From: Purshia tridentata
Taxonomy: Eukaryota > Streptophyta > Magnoliopsida > Rosales > Rosaceae
Length of the DNA stretch: 32,740 bases
Assembly: GCA_003254885.1 (NCBI GenBank)
Contig: QANT01004341.1
Location: 1 to 32,740, forward strand
Direction: 5' to 3'
This document shows, one piece after another, positions 30,468 through 32,740 of this stretch. The translations under genes and the position numbers were made by a program. The notes beneath the pieces were generated by a model. It had not been told where the DNA came from and did not search any database. It was given only the letters and a program-made list of their open reading frames with translations. Positions within the stretch are counted from its first letter, which is position 1, and every line of letters begins with the position of its first letter.

Positions 30468-31503
30468 TCATGGTTGAGTCTTCTTTAGTTTGGCTTGCTC
30501 CTGCAGTAGTTCTTCTCTAACCCTCTTAACTTCCATTTCCCTTTCAAGTCTTTCTTGCTGATACAATGTCAGAAACACACCAATCCAATCAATATTGAAA
30601 TAAGGAAGACTTTAAACAGTAATCACATACTAAAACCCAATTATACATATCTGGAGAAGATCAACTAAAAAGGTTCATCCAAAAGGTGAGCGCAACAAAA
30701 CAGCTTTTATTTCTGCACATGCATATATGGGCGGCCAATGTTACGATCAAGACTCAAAATCTTTGTTTCACCGAGCTGCCTGTTATCATTTAAATATTAT
30801 TGTAACAAAACCAATGGTTTTGTTAGTCCAAAATATGCAGAATACTTCTTTTTCTATTTCACAAGTTTGTGCTTTCTGACTAAACTCATGGTGATAAATT
30901 GAAGGGATGGCTTAAAAAAACCAGCATTTATAAGAAAAACAAAAGAGAAGCAGCCCAACTAGTAAAGACAATAGAACATTAGGAAAAAAAATCCAACATG
31001 GAAAAGCTCCAAATAAGAAATCCCATAATAAGAAACCACTATAACTTCAAGGTTCAATTGTACACAGGAGTGTCACACTGACACAAACATAGCATATAAA
31101 ACAAAGATTACAGTGAAGTTCCAAGTTCTACTATGTTCCCTAATCCCCAGAAACCAAACAGTGCATTATGCCTTCGAATTCAAAGGATGGAACCAAAAAC
31201 TACATTTTAAGCAAACCTAACCCCCAAAACTTCACATCATTTCACTAAAATTCAGATTTTTCACGAAGAATTGAAGAATCCAATGATGACCCATTTCCAT
31301 GTTTGAGCTTGTGAAGCTGAAACTAATATGAAAGAGAAATTGCTCCGGCAGAGAATTAAAAAAAGGGGGATTTTTTCGTCCTGATGCAGAGCGATCCAGA
31401 CGTTGACTTTATCCATGGATTGCCAGAACACAAAAGCTCCCAAAGTCATACCAAAGTAGGTTGCTACCTTCACCATCTTCACCTTCTCTTTCTCTGCTTC
31501 CAA
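30468..31503 (-). CDS. Small plant-conserved protein with one membrane segment, two exons (function unknown)
   Basis: Exon 1 (31503-31372) starts at ATG and encodes MEAEKEKVKMVKVATYFGMT, LGAFVFWQSMDKVNVW and IALHQDEK; residues about 12-28 are hydrophobic enough for a membrane span. Exon 2 (30557-30468) encodes QERLEREMEVKRVREELLQE and AKLKKTQP and then TGA, a charged, likely helical tail. Together they would give 73 residues, like a small plant protein family I recognise but cannot name; no function is claimed. Exon 2 is preceded by TATCAG, a good acceptor, and the junction is in phase. However, no GT follows exon 1: the sequence after GACGAAAAA is ATCCCCC. If unspliced, the frame would run to 31261 (80 residues). 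So the donor is non-canonical, mutated or wrongly sequenced in the A-run. The 814-bp intron holds no other gene. Confidence 0.65.
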
Positions 31504-31630
31504 GTTCTTAGGTTTCAGGTGAGGGAGAGATCACTAACAGAGAGACTTTCCGTTATCTAAAACGGGTCGAATCCAAAACCCAGAATGCTTTATACAACTG
31601 GGGATCTCTCCAAGTATTTCCGCTCCTTGT

Positions 31631-31847
31631 TGGGCCGATCCTGGGCCTGGTTATTGGATTTGGACTCCGCCCACCTGTTAGGCCCATTTTGTTAGAAGAC
31701 TTGTCAGGATTTTGAATTGATTATTAATCTTTAATTTTTAATCTTTCAAATAATTATCCAAACACTCATTTTAAGCTTTTCAATGCCTATTTAGTTTAGT
31801 TTTTGAACTGTAATCCCAACTAGTCCAATTGTGCTTTTCCGGCCCAT
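31631..31847. promoter_or_regulatory. Probable bidirectional promoter with four site II motifs
   Basis: TGGGCC occurs at 31631-31636 and 31642-31647, and its complement GGCCCA at 31681-31686 and 31842-31847. Such TGGGCY (site II) elements bind TCP factors and are common in plant promoters of housekeeping genes. They lie between the leftward small gene and pyrimidine-rich leader-like sequence to the right. Confidence 0.55.
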
Positions 31848-31849
31848 TT

Positions 31850-32740
31850 GTTTTTTCCCCCGCCCACTTCTTTTTTACTTCGTTTGTCTCCGTCTCTCTC
31901 TGCTTTTGTCATTTCTCTCTCTCCCCTCCTCACTGTAACTCTCTCACTCCAAAAAAGGGTCAACAGCACCAAGAACTGGAACAAGATCAAGAGCTGCCTT
32001 GCCCATAGCAAGGTCTGCTCCATTTTTCAGGACAAGTGGTTTTTTCTTTTATGGGTAGGTTTTTTTTTTTTAATTGATTGCTAGAGATCTGAAATTTAGG
32101 TTTCTTGGGCAAATTTGGTTGGATATTGATCAGGGTTCTTTTTTCCTTCAGATTTTAGCATAAAGGAGCTTTTAAGCCTTTTTTCTGAGGTCGATCCGCA
32201 GCCCCACCCTACAAAATGAATAGGCGATTTGCAAGAATCTATTACTGGCAACAAAAGGTTTCTTTCTTGATAGAGGTTGGCAGATGCGTAGGGTCCCCTC
32301 CTTGTAACTTCCACTCCAATGGCTGCTTCTATTGGCTAGAAAGACTTTGTTTATGAATTTGGGTTATGGGGTATTTTTTAATTTGTATTTCGATTTGGGT
32401 GTTGCTAACTTTTGTGCCTACATGTGTTCTTGTATTTGATATGCAATTTGTTCATGTGTTTGGTTTTTAGTCTTGGATTTCTTTGATATTGGATTGGGAT
32501 TTTTGTTTCGTTTCTGTTTCTGAATGTTGGTTATGGCTATTCATTGATTTTGATTTGGGTGTTGCTAATTTTTTCTCCTGCACTTGCTCCATTGAGATCT
32601 GAATTGGGTCATTCCCGTAATATCAATTTGATTTGATTTGGGTTTTACAGTAATAATACAGTTATTGTTACTACCTGACAGTAACAATAAGGTATTATCT
32701 AACAATTTTTAGATATGGAAAAAAAAAAAAAAAAAACCAA
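31850..32740 (+). other. Probable 5' untranslated exon and intron of a rightward gene leaving the window
   Basis: Bases 31850-31960 are CT-rich, like a plant leader. Possible splice donors AAG/GT (about 32012) and TAG/GT (about 32058) follow, then T-rich, intron-like sequence to the end. No start codon with a sustained frame is seen. An 11-bp inverted repeat with a 7-base loop lies at 32662-32690, and an 18-base A run at 32719-32736. The gene itself cannot be identified. Confidence 0.35.

Noticed and set aside
31848..32084. Open frame of 78 codons in the right-hand leader
   Set aside because: It begins with TTG, is rich in Phe, Leu and Ser from a CT-rich leader, and has no domain.
32096..32314. 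Minus-strand frame and SINE-like appearance near 32150-32310
   Set aside because: No convincing A-box/B-box pair or target duplications could be identified, and the frame has no recognisable domain.

Overview
This window looks like repeat-rich nuclear DNA of a flowering plant, probably a eudicot. The evidence is plant-type LTR retrotransposons primed by initiator methionine tRNA, a plant F-box gene relic, a BED/DUF659-type hAT transposase, a piece of cytoplasmic 25S rRNA, AT-rich spacers, and a small intron-bearing plant gene with site II promoter motifs. The species cannot be named from the sequence. No prokaryotic gene organisation, CRISPR array or tRNA gene was seen.

Layout. Bases 1-1718 hold a broken hAT transposase on the minus strand. 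Bases 1913-2500 are GC-rich, with a minisatellite and a fold-back block. Bases 2530-7118 have no gene. They contain what looks like the polypurine tract and 3' non-coding end of a minus-strand Ty3/gypsy element, a near-perfect palindrome, a long purine tract and a degenerate LTR-like stretch. Bases 7608-8961 are an F-box pseudogene. Its downstream repeat array is split by a complete but short Ty1/copia element (9154-12529) with 5-bp target duplications. That element carries only gag and protease remnants plus a fragment of a LINE reverse transcriptase.

Bases 12953-29721 are the dominant structure: a head-to-tail array of chromodomain Ty3/gypsy elements (chromovirus, possibly Galadriel-like) reading LTR-A, gag-pol 1, LTR-B, gag-pol 2, LTR-C, gag-pol 3, LTR-D. 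All three gag-pol genes are defective in different ways: stops, duplications and a deletion of the reverse-transcriptase active site. LTR-A and LTR-D are one subtype; LTR-B and LTR-C are another. LTR-B does not sit directly between two elements. It lies inside a 25S rRNA fragment whose outer edges are marked by single N bases, so this stretch is either an rDNA-inserted solo LTR captured in the array or an assembly join. All four LTRs carry a perfect three-unit heat-shock element about 60 bp upstream of a TATA box.

Bases 29722-32740 return to ordinary gene space. A small two-exon gene for a putative single-pass membrane protein runs leftward (30468-31503). A promoter region with four site II motifs follows, then the probable untranslated 5' end of a rightward gene that leaves the window.

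The genes do not form one pathway. The window records layered transposon insertion and decay beside one probably real host gene. The observations most worth checking are the rRNA/solo-LTR segment, the shared-LTR array with two LTR subtypes, and the conserved heat-shock elements.
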